Translations under genes and position numbers: made by a program
Part shown: piece by piece, positions 1-9,414 of the stretch
Numbering within the stretch: position 1 is the first letter of the stretch
How the letters are laid out: every line of letters starts with the position of its first letter
From: Brevibacterium sp. CBA3109
GTDB lineage: Bacteria; Actinomycetota; Actinomycetes; Actinomycetales; Brevibacteriaceae
Reading direction: 5' to 3'
Length of the DNA: 64,000 nt
Assembly: GCF_040256645.1 (NCBI RefSeq)
Contig: NZ_CP158281.1
Coordinates: 2,108,001-2,172,000, forward strand
The notes under the pieces: model-generated
Database searches by the model: none
The model's input: only the letters and a program-made list of their open reading frames with translations
What the model was told of the DNA's origin: nothing

Positions 1-913
1 TGACCTGGATGATCACGGACAGGGTGATGATGACGAAGAGTCCGCCGAGAGCGACGAGCAGAAGCTCGGTCCGCGACATGATCGCGAGGCCAGCGATTGC
101 GCCGCCGATGGCCAGCGACCCCGTGTCGCCCATGAAGATCTTCGCGGGCGACGTGTTGAACCACAGGAAACCGAAACATGCTGCAGCCATGGCGCCCGCG
201 ACCATTGCGAGGTCACGCGGATCGCGCATGTAATAGCAGGCGCTCGTGGCGTCTGTCATCAGATTGCAGTTCTGCGTCGACTGCCATGTGCCGATGACGA
301 CGTAGGCGGCGAATACGACCACCGAAGCGCCCGCGGCCAATCCGTCGAGGCCGTCAGTCAAGTTCACCGCATTGGATACTGCGGTGACGATGAGGTTGGC
401 CCAGATGACGAACAGGATGAGACCGAGCACTGCGGATCCGAAGGCCAGGTCGAGATTGGTGTCGCGAATGAACGACACCTTCGTCGACGCCGGGGTCTCT
501 CCGAATGAGTTCGGGAACTGCAGTGCCATCACCGCGAATGAGATCCCGACGAAGGCCTGACCAAGGAGCTTGGGCAATGGTCGCAGTCCAAGAGAGCGCT
601 GCTTCTTGATCTTGATGAAATCGTCGAGGAAGCCGACCACGCCGAGTCCCGCGGCCAGCCATAGGACGAGAAGTCCTGAAGCGGTGGGGACGGACCCTGT
701 GAACAGGTGACCGAGCAGGTAGGCCAGGATGGCGGCACCGATGATGACGACGCCGCCCATGGTCGGAGTCCCGCGCTTCGTGGCGTGAGAGGTCGGACCG
801 TCATCACGGACGAACTGGCCGTAGCTTCGTTTGACGAGGACGCGGATGAACAGCGGTGTGCCGACCATCGCCAGGATCAGTGCCAGGCAGGCGGCGAGCA
901 GTACGGCGATCAT
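1..913 (-). CDS. mraY: Phospho-N-acetylmuramoyl-pentapeptide transferase, 3' part cut by the window edge
   Basis: MraY moves phospho-MurNAc-pentapeptide from UDP to undecaprenyl phosphate, making lipid I at the inner face of the membrane. The frame is open to the window edge, so only about 304 N-terminal residues are present. Visible landmarks are the [11 protein letters not shown] segment, the [11 protein letters not shown] motif, [13 protein letters not shown] and the [12 protein letters not shown] motif, spread among several hydrophobic helices. All are hallmarks of MraY. The ATG at 913 overlaps the murF stop in an ATGA arrangement, so the two are translationally coupled. It continues the dcw operon, and murD is expected next beyond the edge. 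Identification is secure; only the C-terminus is missing. Confidence 0.96.
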   Translation of the reverse strand, partial: MIAVLLAACLALILAMVGTPLFIRVLVKRSYGQFVRDDGPTSHATKRGTPTMGGVVIIGAAILAYLLGHLFTGSVPTASGLLVLWLAAGLGVVGFLDDFIKIKKQRSLGLRPLPKLLGQAFVGISFAVMALQFPNSFGETPASTKVSFIRDTNLDLAFGSAVLGLILFVIWANLIVTAVSNAVNLTDGLDGLAAGASVVVFAAYVVIGTWQSTQNCNLMTDATSACYYMRDPRDLAMVAGAMAAACFGFLWFNTSPAKIFMGDTGSLAIGGAIAGLAIMSRTELLLVALGGLFVIITLSVIIQV

Positions 914-2376
914 TGGGCCCCCGATACACCGGCGATTTCATCTCCGAGATAGCGCAGGCCGGCATCTCTGGAGGATTTGAACAGGACGATATCCCCGGGA
1001 GCCAATTCCGCACTCAACAGGTCCTTCGCTTCGGCAGCGGTTGCGACCCACGCCGCTTCGTTGCCCCAGGAACCTTCGAGGTTCGCAGCGTTGAAGATAG
1101 GTTTTGCTCCGTCACCGACGACGATGGTGCGGGTGATGTTCAGTCGCACGACGAGCTCGCCGATATCGGAGTGGGCTGAGATCGATTCGTCGCCGAGCTC
1201 CAGCATTTCGCCGAGGACAGCGAAGGTCCGGCGTGGCCGACTGTCCTCGTCGCCGCGGCCCATCGATGCCAGCGTCTTCAAGGAGGCGCGCATTGATTCC
1301 GGGTTCGCGTTGTAGGCGTCATTGAGCACGGTCACGCCCGACGGGGAGTCGATGAGCTCCATCCGCCAACGGCTCGCGGCAGAGGACGTTGCGAGTGTGG
1401 TCACGATGGACTTCACTCCCACCCCACAGGCATGGGCAATGGCCGCGGAGGCCAAGGCGTTGCCGACGTGATGTTCACCGATCAGAGCCAGACGGACGTC
1501 CTGAGGCTCTTCTCCCGGCAAGATCAGTGAGAAGGCTGCGTGCCCGGAGGCGTCAGTCGAGACACCAGTGCCGCGGACAACGGAGTCCTCGCCCGCGACC
1601 CAATCGGGAAGCGATTCCCGTTGCGAGAACCACAATGTGTCGACCTCGGGTGAGAGCACCTCACGCATCCCGGCCACTCGAGGGTCGTCGGCGTTGAGAA
1701 TCGCAACGGACCCAGCGGTGAGAGACTCGACGAGTTCGGCCTTGGCACGGGCGGTGTTCTCAATCGAACCGAACACGCCTGAATGGGCGGTGCCGACAGC
1801 GAGTTCGACAGCAATGTCAGGACGGACCAGGCTGGTGAGGTAGGCAAGGTTGCCGATGGAACGAGCACCCATCTCAAGGACCAGGAAACGCGTGGTCTCC
1901 CCTGCCTGCAGAGCCGTCAGCGGCACTCCGACCTCATTGTTGTAGGAGTTGGGCGGCCACACTGTCTCGGCCTCGCCGGCGAGCAGATCGGCTGCAAGAT
2001 CCTTCACGGTGGTTTTGCCGACCGAGCCGGTGATCGCGATGACCGTGATCCCACCGACCTCACGCAGTGCCTCGATGTTGCACTTGGCCAACTGGCCCAG
2101 TGCCTCAGTGGCATCGGAGACGAGGAGGGTCGGCAGGGTCTCATCGTCGAGGGTGGGAACAGATTCACCGATGATCAGCGCTGCACCGGCCTCCACGGCT
2201 GCTGCCGCGAATTCGATGCCGTCAAAGGACTCACCTCGGCGGGCAACGTAGATATCGCCGGGGCCGACTTCTCTCGAATCGGTGACAACTCCAGCGGACA
2301 ATTTGGTCTCGGGGTCTACGCCGTACAACTCGCCGGAGACGGCGGTTGCTATTTCGGCTGCACTCAGTCGCTTCAT
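910..2376 (-). CDS. murF: UDP-N-acetylmuramoyl-tripeptide--D-alanyl-D-alanine ligase
   Basis: MurF joins D-Ala-D-Ala to UDP-MurNAc-tripeptide in the cytoplasm, the last soluble step of the peptidoglycan precursor pathway. The 488 residues match the usual Mur ligase length and layout: an N-terminal UDP-binding domain, the ATP loop [13 protein letters not shown] near residues 115-127, the central [11 protein letters not shown] segment, and the later [12 protein letters not shown] motif typical of MurF. The start lies 1 nt after the murE stop (TGATATG), with an AGGTAAAG-like ribosome site upstream inside murE. Its stop overlaps the mraY start. MurC and MurD are less likely because the NDAYNANP motif is MurF-specific. 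Confidence 0.96.
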   Translation of the reverse strand: MKRLSAAEIATAVSGELYGVDPETKLSAGVVTDSREVGPGDIYVARRGESFDGIEFAAAAVEAGAALIIGESVPTLDDETLPTLLVSDATEALGQLAKCNIEALREVGGITVIAITGSVGKTTVKDLAADLLAGEAETVWPPNSYNNEVGVPLTALQAGETTRFLVLEMGARSIGNLAYLTSLVRPDIAVELAVGTAHSGVFGSIENTARAKAELVESLTAGSVAILNADDPRVAGMREVLSPEVDTLWFSQRESLPDWVAGEDSVVRGTGVSTDASGHAAFSLILPGEEPQDVRLALIGEHHVGNALASAAIAHACGVGVKSIVTTLATSSAASRWRMELIDSPSGVTVLNDAYNANPESMRASLKTLASMGRGDEDSRPRRTFAVLGEMLELGDESISAHSDIGELVVRLNITRTIVVGDGAKPIFNAANLEGSWGNEAAWVATAAEAKDLLSAELAPGDIVLFKSSRDAGLRYLGDEIAGVSGAQ

Positions 2377-2377
2377 A

Positions 2378-3940
2378 TCAACTGTGAACTTTACCTGTTT
2401 GTGCGCCGCTAAGTCGCGTGCGCAGCGCTGAGCGTGTCCTCGACCGGTCGTCGAAGTCGGTCACCACCCCGGCGGCGGACTGTCCGGTTTCGTGCCCCTT
2501 CCCAGCAATGAGTACGGTTGCAAAGGCCCCGGCGGCAGCGATCGCCTCGTCGATGGCGGCCCCTCGTTCTGCCACTTCAATGACTTTCTTCACACGTGCA
2601 CCTCCGGTTGAGACCTCAGCATCGATGCCCTCTTTGATGGCGGCCCGGATCGACCCCGGGTCCTCGGTGCGTGGATTGTCGTCGGTGAGGACGACCACGT
2701 CTGCCCCCCGAGCGGCGGCCTGGCCCATGCCGAATCGCTTACCCTTGTCACGGTCGCCACCGGCACCGAAGACGATGACCAGTTCCTCACTGTCAGCGTG
2801 GAGTGACTCCAGTGCCTTCTCGATCGCATCGGGTGTGTGTGAGTAGTCGACGATCGCACGAGGGAGGCGTTCCGGATGCGACTGGCTCTCGGCTCGCGGG
2901 CCGCTGACGTCGATGATCTCCATCCGCCCGGGCACCGAGGCCGTGAAGGTTCGACCGATTGCATTGAGGTCTGTGGCCGCGATTCCGGCTTCCAGCAGCA
3001 TGGCTGCGGCCAGCGCAGTGTTTGTGACATTGAAATCGCCCGGCAGCGGAGATCGCAGTGCGATGCCTTCACCGTCGGATTCGTCGAGGTGGAGGATGAA
3101 GTCGGACTCTCCTGGAGTGTGCTCGATCCGCCAGTCGCTGCGATCGTCACGTCCCAGCGTGCGCACAGGCACCTGAGCGGCCTCGACCATCTTCTCGCCC
3201 CACATGTCCTCAACGACGATGACGGCAGTATCCGAGAAGGCGCGGGTGAACAGCTCGGCTTTGACTCCGAAGTACTCTTCCATGGAGTTGTGGAAGTCGA
3301 GATGGTCCTGAGACAGGTTCGTGAAACCTGAGACAGCGAAGTGGGCGCCGTCGACACGGTGCTGACTCAGCGCATGTGAGGACACTTCCATGGCGCAGGT
3401 GTCGACCTCAGCGGCGCGCATCTTCGCGAACAGGGCATGCAGCTCGGGAGCTTCTGGAGTCGTGCGCACGCTCGGCTCGGTCACACCGGCGATGAGCGTC
3501 GCCACTGTCCCGATGACACCGGTGCGATGCCCGAGGGCCTCAAGCATTCCGTCGACCAGATAGGTAGTCGTCGTCTTCCCGTTGGTTCCGGTCACACCGA
3601 TCAGCTGGGGGCACCCCGAGGTGCCGTACACAGCGGCCGAGACGTAGCCCAGAACGGACCGCGGGTGCTCTACGATCAGCCCGGTCACCTCGGAGAGGGC
3701 CTGCGGGTCGACACTCTCGGCGATCATGGCCCAACCGGTCGCGTCGGTGAGGATCGCGGTGACCCCGCGCCCGATGAGTTCCGGCGCGAACTTCGCTCCA
3801 TGCACGTTTGCACCCGGTAGCGCGGCATAGAGCTGACCCGGCGATACCGTGCGTGAATCGTGGGAGACTCCCCCGACCTCGCGGTCGGGATCTCCATGAA
3901 TGGTTCCAGGGGCTGCCGGCAGCAGCTGTGAGATACGCAT
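2378..3940 (-). CDS. murE: UDP-N-acetylmuramoyl-L-alanyl-D-glutamate--2,6-diaminopimelate ligase
   Basis: MurE adds the third stem-peptide residue to UDP-MurNAc-L-Ala-D-Glu. The ATP loop VTGTNGKTTTTYLVDG and the motif DDNPRTEDP are visible. DNPR is the signature of the meso-diaminopimelate-adding enzyme, so the wall is predicted to carry meso-DAP. I place the start at ATG 3940 (520 aa), because it forms a TAATG overlap with the ftsI stop and has GGAAATA just ahead. An ATG at 3949 would add MEI and cannot be excluded. The open frame extends far upstream, but that part is only the shadow of ftsI. The gene is followed at 1 nt by murF. Confidence 0.95.
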   Translation of the reverse strand: MRISQLLPAAPGTIHGDPDREVGGVSHDSRTVSPGQLYAALPGANVHGAKFAPELIGRGVTAILTDATGWAMIAESVDPQALSEVTGLIVEHPRSVLGYVSAAVYGTSGCPQLIGVTGTNGKTTTTYLVDGMLEALGHRTGVIGTVATLIAGVTEPSVRTTPEAPELHALFAKMRAAEVDTCAMEVSSHALSQHRVDGAHFAVSGFTNLSQDHLDFHNSMEEYFGVKAELFTRAFSDTAVIVVEDMWGEKMVEAAQVPVRTLGRDDRSDWRIEHTPGESDFILHLDESDGEGIALRSPLPGDFNVTNTALAAAMLLEAGIAATDLNAIGRTFTASVPGRMEIIDVSGPRAESQSHPERLPRAIVDYSHTPDAIEKALESLHADSEELVIVFGAGGDRDKGKRFGMGQAAARGADVVVLTDDNPRTEDPGSIRAAIKEGIDAEVSTGGARVKKVIEVAERGAAIDEAIAAAGAFATVLIAGKGHETGQSAAGVVTDFDDRSRTRSALRTRLSGAQTGKVHS

Positions 3941-5721
3941 TATTTCCATTCTCGAGCAGGTAGCTGGGGATCCGCGGTCGACGGTGGGATCTTGAGGTGG
4001 CGCATGGCGAAACCGGCGACATCGGAGAATACCGGGGCGGCGGCGCTTCCACCGTAATAGCCGTTTCGGGGCCGCTGCAACGTCACAGAGATCGCGATCT
4101 GTGGATCCTCGGCGGGAAGGACACCGACGAATGAGGCGGTGTAGCCGTCGTAGCCGCCGCCTTCTGCCGCCGGCGCCTGCGCGGTTCCCGTCTTTCCAGC
4201 CACCCTGTAGCCGGAGACTTGCGCCGACTTGCCGGTGCCCTCCGCGACGACGCCTTCGAGCATGGCCAGGGTCTGGTCGGCGGCCTTCTTGCTGATGACC
4301 CGCTCGGTCTCCCCTGCCGGGTTCGGGATCGTCTTCCCCGACGGCGAGACGGTTCCATCGATGAGTTTCGAGGGGACATGCACTCCGCCATTGGCGATGG
4401 TTGCGATGACATCGGTGGTCTGGAGGGCGTTCGCGGCCACTCCCTGACCGAACATCACCGTGTACTTGGTCCGGCCGTCCCACTCCTTGTAAGGGTGGAG
4501 GATGCCAGCGGTCTCGGCAGGGAATCCGATGCCCGTTGTCGATCCGAAGCCGAACTTCTTCATGTAGCCGTAGCGCTGTGCTTCGCTGAGCGCGTTTCCG
4601 GCCAGGATGGTTCCGGTGTTCGACGATTCGGCAAGGATTCCAGCGAAGGTGAGTTTCTCATCAGGGTGCGGGTGCGAGTCCCGGAACTCCTCTTCATTGG
4701 GAGCCTTCCACTTGTCCGGGACGGTGAACTCCTGTTCAGGGGTGACGAGACCCTGGTCGAGCAGAGCTGCGGCCGTGACCATCTTGGCGGTCGAGCCGGG
4801 TTCGAAGACGTCGGTGAAGATGCGCGATCCACGGTCAGGTCCGTCGACCTTGCCTGGCGAGTTGGGATCGACGCTGGGTACATCTGCTGCGGTGAGGATC
4901 TCACCGGTCTTGATGTCTTTGATGACGATGGAGGCTGATTCGGCCTCATGCTTCTTCCGCTGTTCCTCGATCGCCTGCTGGGCGTAGTACTGCAGTGCCG
5001 GGTCGATCGTCGTCTGCAGCCCTTTGCCATCGACCGCATTTCTCGTGTTGTTGTCGCCGAGCGGGATGATCTCGCCGCGAGCACCGCGTTCGTACTGCTG
5101 TTGACCGTCGCGCCCACTCAGCTGCTCGTTGTAGGCCAGTTCCAGGCCGGCCTGAGGTTGGCCGTCGGAGCTGAGGAACCCCACGAGGTTCCCGGCCACT
5201 GCACCTGAGGGATAGGAGCGCACTGCATATTCCTCAGCGGAGACGCCGAGGATGTTGAGTTCCTTTACCGCACGCCAGGTCTCGGAGGTCAGTCCCTTGG
5301 CAACGGGGTTCCAGCGTTTGTCGCCGACAAGTTTCGGATACAGCAGTCCGGGGTCGGTATCGAGAGGTTCGGCCAGGGCTTCTGCAGCTCCCCAGGCCCC
5401 GACAAGTTCTCCGTCGATCTTGTACTGGGCCACGTTCTGCTGGTCCACGACGACCTGGTATCGGGAGACGCTGTCGGCGAGGACCGTGCCGTCGGAGGCC
5501 AGGATCTGACCTCGCGCGGCCGGTAGGGTCTTGGTGACGAGCCGGTTGGACAGTGCCTTCTCGGCCAGTTTCATCGAATCCATTCCCTGGATTGAGACCA
5601 GGCGCCCGGAGGTGACGAGAAGAACCAGGATGGACAGAGCCGCAATCAGTCCCATCCGCAGACGAAGGTTGGGTTTGCCTCGTCCGCTTTTTTTCTTCAC
5701 CCGAGTGGCTCGTGGGCCCAT
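3940..5721 (-). CDS. ftsI: Septal penicillin-binding protein, peptidoglycan D,D-transpeptidase
   Basis: This class B penicillin-binding protein (PBP3/PbpB type) cross-links septal peptidoglycan. After a basic cytoplasmic tail (KKKSGRGK) comes one membrane anchor (LIAALSILVLLVTSGRLVS). The dimerisation domain follows, then the transpeptidase domain with all three motifs: STAK at about residue 310, SSN at about 364, and KTG (VAGKTGTAQ) at about 508. No PASTA domains follow the catalytic domain. The chosen start is ATG 5721 (593 aa), with AAGGAC about 8 nt upstream. A longer frame to 5823 would run back over the ftsL-like gene. The gene sits in the standard dcw position between ftsL and murE. 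Confidence 0.95.
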   Translation of the reverse strand: MGPRATRVKKKSGRGKPNLRLRMGLIAALSILVLLVTSGRLVSIQGMDSMKLAEKALSNRLVTKTLPAARGQILASDGTVLADSVSRYQVVVDQQNVAQYKIDGELVGAWGAAEALAEPLDTDPGLLYPKLVGDKRWNPVAKGLTSETWRAVKELNILGVSAEEYAVRSYPSGAVAGNLVGFLSSDGQPQAGLELAYNEQLSGRDGQQQYERGARGEIIPLGDNNTRNAVDGKGLQTTIDPALQYYAQQAIEEQRKKHEAESASIVIKDIKTGEILTAADVPSVDPNSPGKVDGPDRGSRIFTDVFEPGSTAKMVTAAALLDQGLVTPEQEFTVPDKWKAPNEEEFRDSHPHPDEKLTFAGILAESSNTGTILAGNALSEAQRYGYMKKFGFGSTTGIGFPAETAGILHPYKEWDGRTKYTVMFGQGVAANALQTTDVIATIANGGVHVPSKLIDGTVSPSGKTIPNPAGETERVISKKAADQTLAMLEGVVAEGTGKSAQVSGYRVAGKTGTAQAPAAEGGGYDGYTASFVGVLPAEDPQIAISVTLQRPRNGYYGGSAAAPVFSDVAGFAMRHLKIPPSTADPQLPAREWK

Positions 5722-5770
5722 TGCACTGTCCTTGGTCCTTGCTTGTCGGCGAATGGCTGTCGGACTCGCC

Positions 5771-6337
5771 CTATTTCGGAGCGTCCTGAGCCGGTGACGC
5801 GATGTCCTTGCTGGGACTGCCACCGACTACAGGCAGCTTCTCATCCGATCGTAGATTGGGGCGGAGGTCTTCGCGGGTATTGGCACGCGGGCCGGGGACA
5901 ACTGTCGGCTTCTTTTCTCCGCTGACGTCGATCGGCGGCGCATCGATGATCTTCCCGGTCTTCGCATCGAGGAATTCGGGCGAGGAGTCGCGGACCAGTC
6001 CGAGCTCTTCGGCCGCTATCGAGATGTTCTGCGGAGATTCGCGGTAAGAATTGTCTTCGACCAGTCGATCCTTCTGCTCGGCCAGCTGTTCCTTCTCAGA
6101 ATTCAGCTGGTCGATCTGATACGAGGTGTGGGAGATGAAGATGTTGAGCAGCAGGACTGCGACTAAAGTGGCGACGAGGATCGCCACGCACAGCATCGAG
6201 AACGGGACCCTGGCTTTCGGCAGCTCGAATTTGAGGAGCGTGAGCCGCGGCGGTGTTGGCCGGTTGACGTGCTCTTCGAGGCGCCGCGTCCGTTCAGTGA
6301 CGCGGGATTGGCGGACGGCCGCTTGCGCGTTCCTCAC
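5771..6337 (-). CDS. ftsL: FtsL-like cell division membrane protein
   Basis: A small bitopic protein in the ftsL slot between rsmH and ftsI. From a GTG start it is 188 aa: a basic cytoplasmic stretch, one hydrophobic helix at about 45-69, then a short predicted coiled coil (YQIDQLNSEKEQLAEQKDRL, about 73-92) and a proline-rich periplasmic tail. That is the FtsL/FtsB layout, which in known bacteria joins FtsQ in the divisome. Sequence conservation of FtsL is weak, so position and topology carry the call. The GTG at 6337 forms a GTGA overlap with the rsmH stop and has a strong GGGAGG 7 nt upstream; the longer frame to 6454 is not credible. The extended tail of about 90 residues is longer than in typical FtsL. 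Confidence 0.85.
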   Translation of the reverse strand: MRNAQAAVRQSRVTERTRRLEEHVNRPTPPRLTLLKFELPKARVPFSMLCVAILVATLVAVLLLNIFISHTSYQIDQLNSEKEQLAEQKDRLVEDNSYRESPQNISIAAEELGLVRDSSPEFLDAKTGKIIDAPPIDVSGEKKPTVVPGPRANTREDLRPNLRSDEKLPVVGGSPSKDIASPAQDAPK

Positions 6338-7296
6338 GATTTTGCCTCCCTGATCTTCTGTACTGCACGCAATCGCACGCTCTTGGCGCGAGGGTTCCTG
6401 TCTGCTTCGTCGCCGTCGGCCAGTTCCGCACCCCGAATGATTTCCGACAACCATGGTTGGAGCTCTTCGGGAACGACCGGCATGTCCGGCGGCGCCGAGG
6501 TGGTGGTCGCGGAGCGGAAGATCTTCTTCACGATCGTGTCCTCGAGGGACTGGTACGACTCGATGACCGCAACTCCCCCGATATGCAGTGCCTTCAACGC
6601 CTCCGGGAGAGCAGTCCGCAGCACACCGAGTTCGTCATTGACTTCGATGCGCAGGGCTTGGAACGTTCGCTTCGCGGGATGAGACTTCTTCTTCGTCTGA
6701 GGGAGAACCCGTCCCAGCATCGCTGCGAGCTGCTGCGAAGTCTCCCAGGGCGCAGTCTCACGGTCGGTGACGATGATCTTCGCGATTCGGCCCGCCATCT
6801 TCTCTTCGCCATACTCACGGAGGATGCGGCGAAGCTCAGCTTCGGGATAGGTGGCCAACACCTCGGCGGCGGTCAGGGACTGGGTTCGGTCCATCCTCAT
6901 GTCCAGGGGCGCCTCACGGGAGTAGGAGAATCCTCGTTCGTCCTCGTCGAGCTGCAGGGACGATACCCCGAGGTCGAGGAGAACGGCACTGATGTCATCG
7001 ACGCCGAGGTCATCAAGGATCTCTGGGATCTCGTCGTCGACGGCATGGACGATGTCGATGCGGTCAGAGAAGGGCGCGAGTCGCTTCGCAGCGATGTCGA
7101 TGGCCTGGGTATCGCGATCGACTCCGATGAGGTGGACATCAGGGAAGGCTGTGAGGATGGCTTCCGAGTGCCCGCCCATCCCCAGGGTTCCGTCCACGAC
7201 GATCGGTGAGTGACCATTGTCTCTGGCAGCTTGGACCCCGACCCCGATGAGCTCGACCACGCGCTCCAGGAGCACCGGTACATGCTGATCGTTCAT
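6334..7296 (-). CDS. rsmH: 16S rRNA (cytosine(1402)-N(4))-methyltransferase
   Basis: RsmH (MraW) methylates N4 of C1402 in the 16S rRNA decoding centre using S-adenosylmethionine. The product is 320 aa, close to the family length. It shows the opening HVPVLLERVVEL, the SAM-binding GTLGMGGHSEAIL, then DLGVSSLQLD and RGFSYSREAPLDMRMD, all diagnostic of the family. ATG 7296 is preferred over the longer frame because AAGGACTCACCT precedes it directly. The gene lies 166 nt after mraZ. That gap contains a short perfect inverted repeat (CGGGGAA-G-TTCCCCG at 7408-7422) of unknown meaning. The rsmH stop overlaps the ftsL-like start. Confidence 0.95.
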   Translation of the reverse strand: MNDQHVPVLLERVVELIGVGVQAARDNGHSPIVVDGTLGMGGHSEAILTAFPDVHLIGVDRDTQAIDIAAKRLAPFSDRIDIVHAVDDEIPEILDDLGVDDISAVLLDLGVSSLQLDEDERGFSYSREAPLDMRMDRTQSLTAAEVLATYPEAELRRILREYGEEKMAGRIAKIIVTDRETAPWETSQQLAAMLGRVLPQTKKKSHPAKRTFQALRIEVNDELGVLRTALPEALKALHIGGVAVIESYQSLEDTIVKKIFRSATTTSAPPDMPVVPEELQPWLSEIIRGAELADGDEADRNPRAKSVRLRAVQKIREAKS

Positions 7297-7462
7297 AGGT
7301 GAGTCCTTCGTGGATGGTGGTCGTGGGGGTGAACTGCTGGAGCCAGAACCTTGTCCGCCGCCGCCCTGGCACCGGGGAAGTGTGTCAGGACTGCCGAGCT
7401 TCGGAAACGGGGAAGTTCCCCGAAACTCGAACACGGCGGGCAAGGATCAAACCCGAGCAGAA

Positions 7463-7894
7463 TCAGATCACTCCAGGGATCACCTCGTTCTCACGTTCAG
7501 CGAATGTCTGCTGAGCGCCGACCAGGTAGTTATCCCATGTCGGTGAATCCCAGATCTCGACACGGTTGCCCATGCCGATCACTGCAACTTCCCGTGTCAG
7601 TGATGCGTACTGCCGCAATATGTTCGGGACCGTGATGCGTCCCTGTTTGTCCGGCTGATCTGCAAAGGCCGCCGACAGGAACACACGCTGGTAATCGCGA
7701 GCTTCCTTATTCGTCTTCGGCGCGTTCTGGATTCGCTCGTGCTCGGCTTCGAATTCCGTGGTGGGGAACAGGGTGAGGCAGTTCTCCTGTCCACGGGTCA
7801 ATACGAGACCGGGCGAAAGCTCCTCCCGGAACTTTGCGGGCAGGATGAGCCGACCTTTGTCGTCGAGCTTCTGCAAATGAGTGCCCAAGAACAT
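7463..7894 (-). CDS. mraZ: Transcriptional regulator of the dcw operon, MraZ
   Basis: MraZ is a ring-forming AbrB-like DNA-binding protein that represses its own operon by binding repeated TGGNN boxes upstream of the gene. The 143-aa product begins with FLGTHLQKLDDKGRLILPAK, the canonical first SpoVT-AbrB motif. The second copy appears as DKQGRITVPNILRQYASL. It is the first gene of the dcw operon. The ATG is preceded by AAAGGGG about 11 nt upstream. Matching TGGNN repeats lie at 7935-7959, which supports autoregulation. Confidence 0.96.
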   Translation of the reverse strand: MFLGTHLQKLDDKGRLILPAKFREELSPGLVLTRGQENCLTLFPTTEFEAEHERIQNAPKTNKEARDYQRVFLSAAFADQPDKQGRITVPNILRQYASLTREVAVIGMGNRVEIWDSPTWDNYLVGAQQTFAERENEVIPGVI

Positions 7895-7934
7895 GTCGTC
7901 TCACCCCTTTCGAAACCCAATTGGCTCCGATAGC

Positions 7935-7959
7935 AACCACAGTACTCCACTTCCCTCCA
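7935..7959 (-). promoter_or_regulatory. Candidate MraZ operator upstream of mraZ
   Basis: On the coding strand of mraZ, three pentamers follow each other at exact 10-bp steps: TGGAG, GGAAG spacer, TGGAG, TACTG spacer, TGGTT. This is the TGGNN-N5-TGGNN-N5-TGGNN layout established for MraZ operators. It sits 41-65 bp ahead of the mraZ ATG, where promoter overlap is expected. No promoter hexamers were assigned. Confidence 0.75.
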
Positions 7960-8021
7960 CCCAATCTAGTCGCGCACTACCTTAAGACCCATTCGACCTA
8001 TAAAACCGCAGGTCAGATAGG

Positions 8022-8241
8022 TGGAGGAAAGTGGGGAAAATTTGTGATCGGCGAGTCGCAGGTGGTGCACTGAGCCCCTTTTCCAGCGCTTCCCGACCGA
8101 CGCTGCCGTCTCGACGCGGAGCCAGCTAAAGGCCCAGATCCTTGAATTTCCGGGTCACACCGATGCTTGTGGCCGCTCGGGGAGGAAAGTGGGGGCCTCG
8201 GGTGGAGCAAAGTGGGGAGGAAAGTGGGGAACGATGTGGAG
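8022..8241 (+). repeat. Further TGGNN repeats with a 14-mer present three times, in the mraZ-moxR intergenic region
   Basis: The 526-bp gap between mraZ and moxR holds no credible gene. On the plus strand GGAGGAAAGTGGGG occurs at 8023-8036, 8181-8194 and 8216-8229. TGGAG/TGGGG pentamers lie at 8022, 8032, 8190, 8203, 8213, 8225 and 8237. The pairs 8022/8032 and 8203/8213 have the 10-bp spacing of an MraZ box; the others are 12-13 bp apart. They point toward moxR, opposite to the operator next to mraZ. Binding by MraZ is an inference. Confidence 0.6.
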
Positions 8242-8420
8242 GCGCCCAATTCAGCCGGGCAGGGAGACAGCTGCGTAGCCCCGCAGCCACCGGCACCGTG
8301 GCAGAAACACCAGGCTCAGTCGCCGGCTAAAGCATCACCAGAGAGATCGGACGGTGACTGTTCGAAAGGCCGAGCGGCGTCCATGTGGATGCAGGAGACG
8401 GGATAGGGGACAATGGGATC

Positions 8421-9410
8421 ATGTCGATCAGCCAAGAAGGTACTCAGACCAATTCCGTGATCGGTGCCGAGCACATCGAATGGGTGCAGCAACTGACCTC
8501 ACGGGCACGCACGGCGATGAACGCCGTCCTCGAAGGCAAGGACGAAGCTGTCGGACTGTCCTTGGTAGCACTCCTGGGCGGAGGCCATGTCCTCCTCGAG
8601 GACGTGCCCGGAGTCGGGAAGACTCTGTTGGCACGAGCCATGGGGAAGGTCGTCGATGGTTCAGTCAGGCGCATCCAGTTCACTCCCGACCTGCTGCCGA
8701 CCGACGTTGTCGGTGTGAACCTGTTCAATCAGGAGACCCGACACTTCGAGTTCCGGCAAGGCCCCGTATTCGCCAATATCGTCATCGCCGACGAGATCAA
8801 CCGCGCCTCCCCCAAAACTCAGTCCGCAATGCTTGAGTGCATGGCCGAAGGGCAGGCTACCATTGACGGCGAGACCTACCAGATGCCCTCGCCTTTCATC
8901 GTCGTCGCCACTCAGAACCCGATCGACATGGAAGGCACTTACGCACTTCCCGAAGCGCAGCGGGACCGCTTCATGACTCGCATCTCCCTGGGCTACCCCA
9001 ACACTGCTGACGAGATCGACCTCCTCGACAACCAGATCGAGCACGATCCGCTCTCCAGCGCGACTCCGGTGACCAGCCTCGAGCAGATCAACCAGGCCCG
9101 GGGAATCATCCGACATGTCAGCGCAACCAGGCAGCTGCGCGAATACATCGTCTCCATCCTCCACGCCAGCCGCAATGACGAGGCCATCCTTCTCGGATGC
9201 TCGCCCAGAGGTGGTGTTCACCTTCTCCGAGCGGCTAAGGCTCGCGCTGCTCTCTCGGGCCGGACCTTTGTGACACCGGACGACATTCAGGCGCTGGCCC
9301 CCTACATCCTGGCTCACCGGATCATCCCGCGCGATGGCGACGATTCCGAGCTGGCAGCCGAGCTGATCGGCCGGCTCCTGGCCCGAGTGCCCATTTCGAC
9401 GGTTCAGTGA
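8421..9410 (+). CDS. MoxR-type AAA+ ATPase
   Basis: MoxR ATPases are thought to act as chaperones in maturing protein complexes, often with a DUF58 partner. The 329-aa product has the Walker A loop LLEDVPGVGKTLLARA, the Walker B region VIADEINRASPKTQSAMLE, sensor 1 as VVATQNPIDMEGTY with the arginine-finger ALPEAQRDRF, and sensor 2 near GCSPRGGVHLLRAAKA. ATG 8421 is chosen over the frame's earlier opening because family homology begins just after it; the ribosome site (GGGGA or GGGA) is weak. The next two genes, DUF58 and a transglutaminase, complete the common MoxR-DUF58-TgpA operon. Confidence 0.92.
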   Translation: MSISQEGTQTNSVIGAEHIEWVQQLTSRARTAMNAVLEGKDEAVGLSLVALLGGGHVLLEDVPGVGKTLLARAMGKVVDGSVRRIQFTPDLLPTDVVGVNLFNQETRHFEFRQGPVFANIVIADEINRASPKTQSAMLECMAEGQATIDGETYQMPSPFIVVATQNPIDMEGTYALPEAQRDRFMTRISLGYPNTADEIDLLDNQIEHDPLSSATPVTSLEQINQARGIIRHVSATRQLREYIVSILHASRNDEAILLGCSPRGGVHLLRAAKARAALSGRTFVTPDDIQALAPYILAHRIIPRDGDDSELAAELIGRLLARVPISTVQ

Positions 9411-9414
9411 CCAC

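Noticed and set aside
4043..4483. Upstream extension of the murE frame
   Set aside because: It lies inside ftsI in another frame and is Arg/Gly-rich nonsense; the Mur ligase homology starts at 3940.
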